Assembly (NCBI GenBank): GCA_025362165.1
Contig: JANYHY010000231.1
Location: forward strand, 1-6,648
Source of the DNA: Myxococcales bacterium
GTDB taxonomy: Bacteria; Myxococcota_A; Polyangia; Polyangiales; Polyangiaceae
DNA length: 6,648 nucleotides
Direction of reading: 5' to 3'
Shown here: in pieces, positions 6,099 through 6,648 of the stretch
How the letters are laid out: every line of letters begins with the position of its first letter
How positions within the stretch are numbered: the first letter of the stretch is position 1
Notes under the pieces: generated by a model
The model's database searches: none
What the model was told of the DNA's origin: nothing
What the model saw: only the letters and a program-made list of their open reading frames with translations
Made by a program: the position numbers and the translations under genes

Positions 6099-6648
6099 TC
6101 ACGGATTGAGCTGTCTCATTCTTTTGGCGTAAGTGCCATCTGGGTATCGCGCCAAGTAGTCCGTGGCGGCTGCGCGTGCTTGCACCTCATCGCCCGCGTC
6201 GTGCCACGAGGCGGCCTCTTCAGCGCGCGCGTCCTCTGCGAGCGGACCATTGGGTTTCTGTTGCCAACAGTGACGAAACGCAGTGGCGGCGTCGCGATGC
6301 TGCCCGCTCTGCCGGTAGACTCTACCTAGAGTGAAGTGAGCGGACACCGCGCGCGGATCATTTGGATAGGTGGCAATGAGCGTCTCGAGCGACTTCGAAG
6401 CCTCCGCGAGGTTGCCCGCGGCGCGCGCGCGGTCCGCGGAGTCTAGGAGAACATCGAGCGAAGGCGCGCTCGGCGCAGCACGAACTGGCGCTGATCCTGA
6501 TGAGGTCACAGTCGCGGTCGGCTCTGGCGCTTTCGGCGTTGGTTGGCGAACGGGGATCCACAGATCATCGCCAGGACCGAGAATCACTACGCGCTGGCCA
6601 TCATCCACCTGCACGTGACCATCGTCGACATGAACGCCGACGCGGTCC
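6099..6648 (-). CDS. FecR-like domain / TPR repeat protein, 5' end outside window
   Basis: The frame is open to the right edge, so the true start lies beyond 6648; the GTG at 6614 is internal. About 182 residues are visible. The first 30 or so (RVGVHVDDGHVQVDDG, then VVILGPGDDLWIP) look like the C-terminal beta-strands of a FecR domain, in which short strands of the form V-x-V-x-x-G repeat. A Pro/Ala/Thr-rich linker follows, then about three tetratricopeptide-like helix pairs between visible residues 64 and 170, for example AEASKSLETLIATYPNDPRA, AHFTLGRVYRQSGQHRDAA and TDYLARYPDG. FecR proteins usually relay envelope signals to ECF sigma factors, and TPRs mediate protein contacts; here the upstream sigma-factor gene, if any, is not visible. 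The stop is one base before the ATG of the secreted barrel-like protein, indicating a co-transcribed pair. Confidence 0.8.
   Translation of the reverse strand, partial: DRVGVHVDDGHVQVDDGQRVVILGPGDDLWIPVRQPTPKAPEPTATVTSSGSAPVRAAPSAPSLDVLLDSADRARAAGNLAEASKSLETLIATYPNDPRAVSAHFTLGRVYRQSGQHRDAATAFRHCWQQKPNGPLAEDARAEEAASWHDAGDEVQARAAATDYLARYPDGTYAKRMRQLNP

Overview
The window is high-GC, densely coded bacterial DNA. It is rich in secreted and lipid-anchored proteins, several with the Asn/Gly/Asp-rich linkers and LxAC(GG) lipoboxes common in large-genome predatory or soil deltaproteobacteria. Together with a FecR/TPR protein next to a barrel-like secreted protein, this suggests a member of Myxococcota (Polyangia-like). 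That placement is inference from gene style, not from a marker gene.

Layout. (1) Positions 1-280, minus strand: the N-terminal 93 residues of an AfsR/SARP (BTAD-type) transcriptional regulator that runs off the left edge. (2) Positions 281-420: a divergent intergenic region with a perfect 10-bp direct repeat at 12-bp period and a separate 6+6-bp palindrome. (3) Positions 421-3069, plus strand: a tightly coupled three-gene operon. It encodes a winged-helix plus SAM methyltransferase of the Rv2258c type and two paralogous redoxin lipoproteins. The first redoxin has CPFS in place of CxxC. The second keeps CPYC and carries an extra C-terminal domain resembling the DsbD N-terminal (alpha) domain. 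(4) Positions 3096-3959, minus strand: a secreted cyclophilin-type peptidyl-prolyl isomerase with a C-terminal membrane anchor and a poly-lysine tail. (5) Positions 4174-5112, plus strand: a lipoprotein with a LamG/concanavalin-like domain. (6) Positions 5117-6648, minus strand: a FecR-like/TPR protein cut by the right edge, followed after one base by a signal-peptide protein with a barrel-like C-terminal half.

How the genes may work together. The SARP regulator is divergent from the methyltransferase operon and direct repeats of the kind SARPs bind lie between them, so it may control that operon. The two redoxin lipoproteins probably act in the cell envelope as a thiol redox pair, with the DsbD-alpha-like module as a possible disulfide exchange partner. 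No CcdA/DsbD membrane reductase is visible here to feed them. The cyclophilin, LamG lipoprotein and FecR/TPR pair look like separate envelope functions. There is no sign of mobile elements, CRISPR arrays, tRNA or rRNA. No gene-free stretch exceeds about 215 bases.
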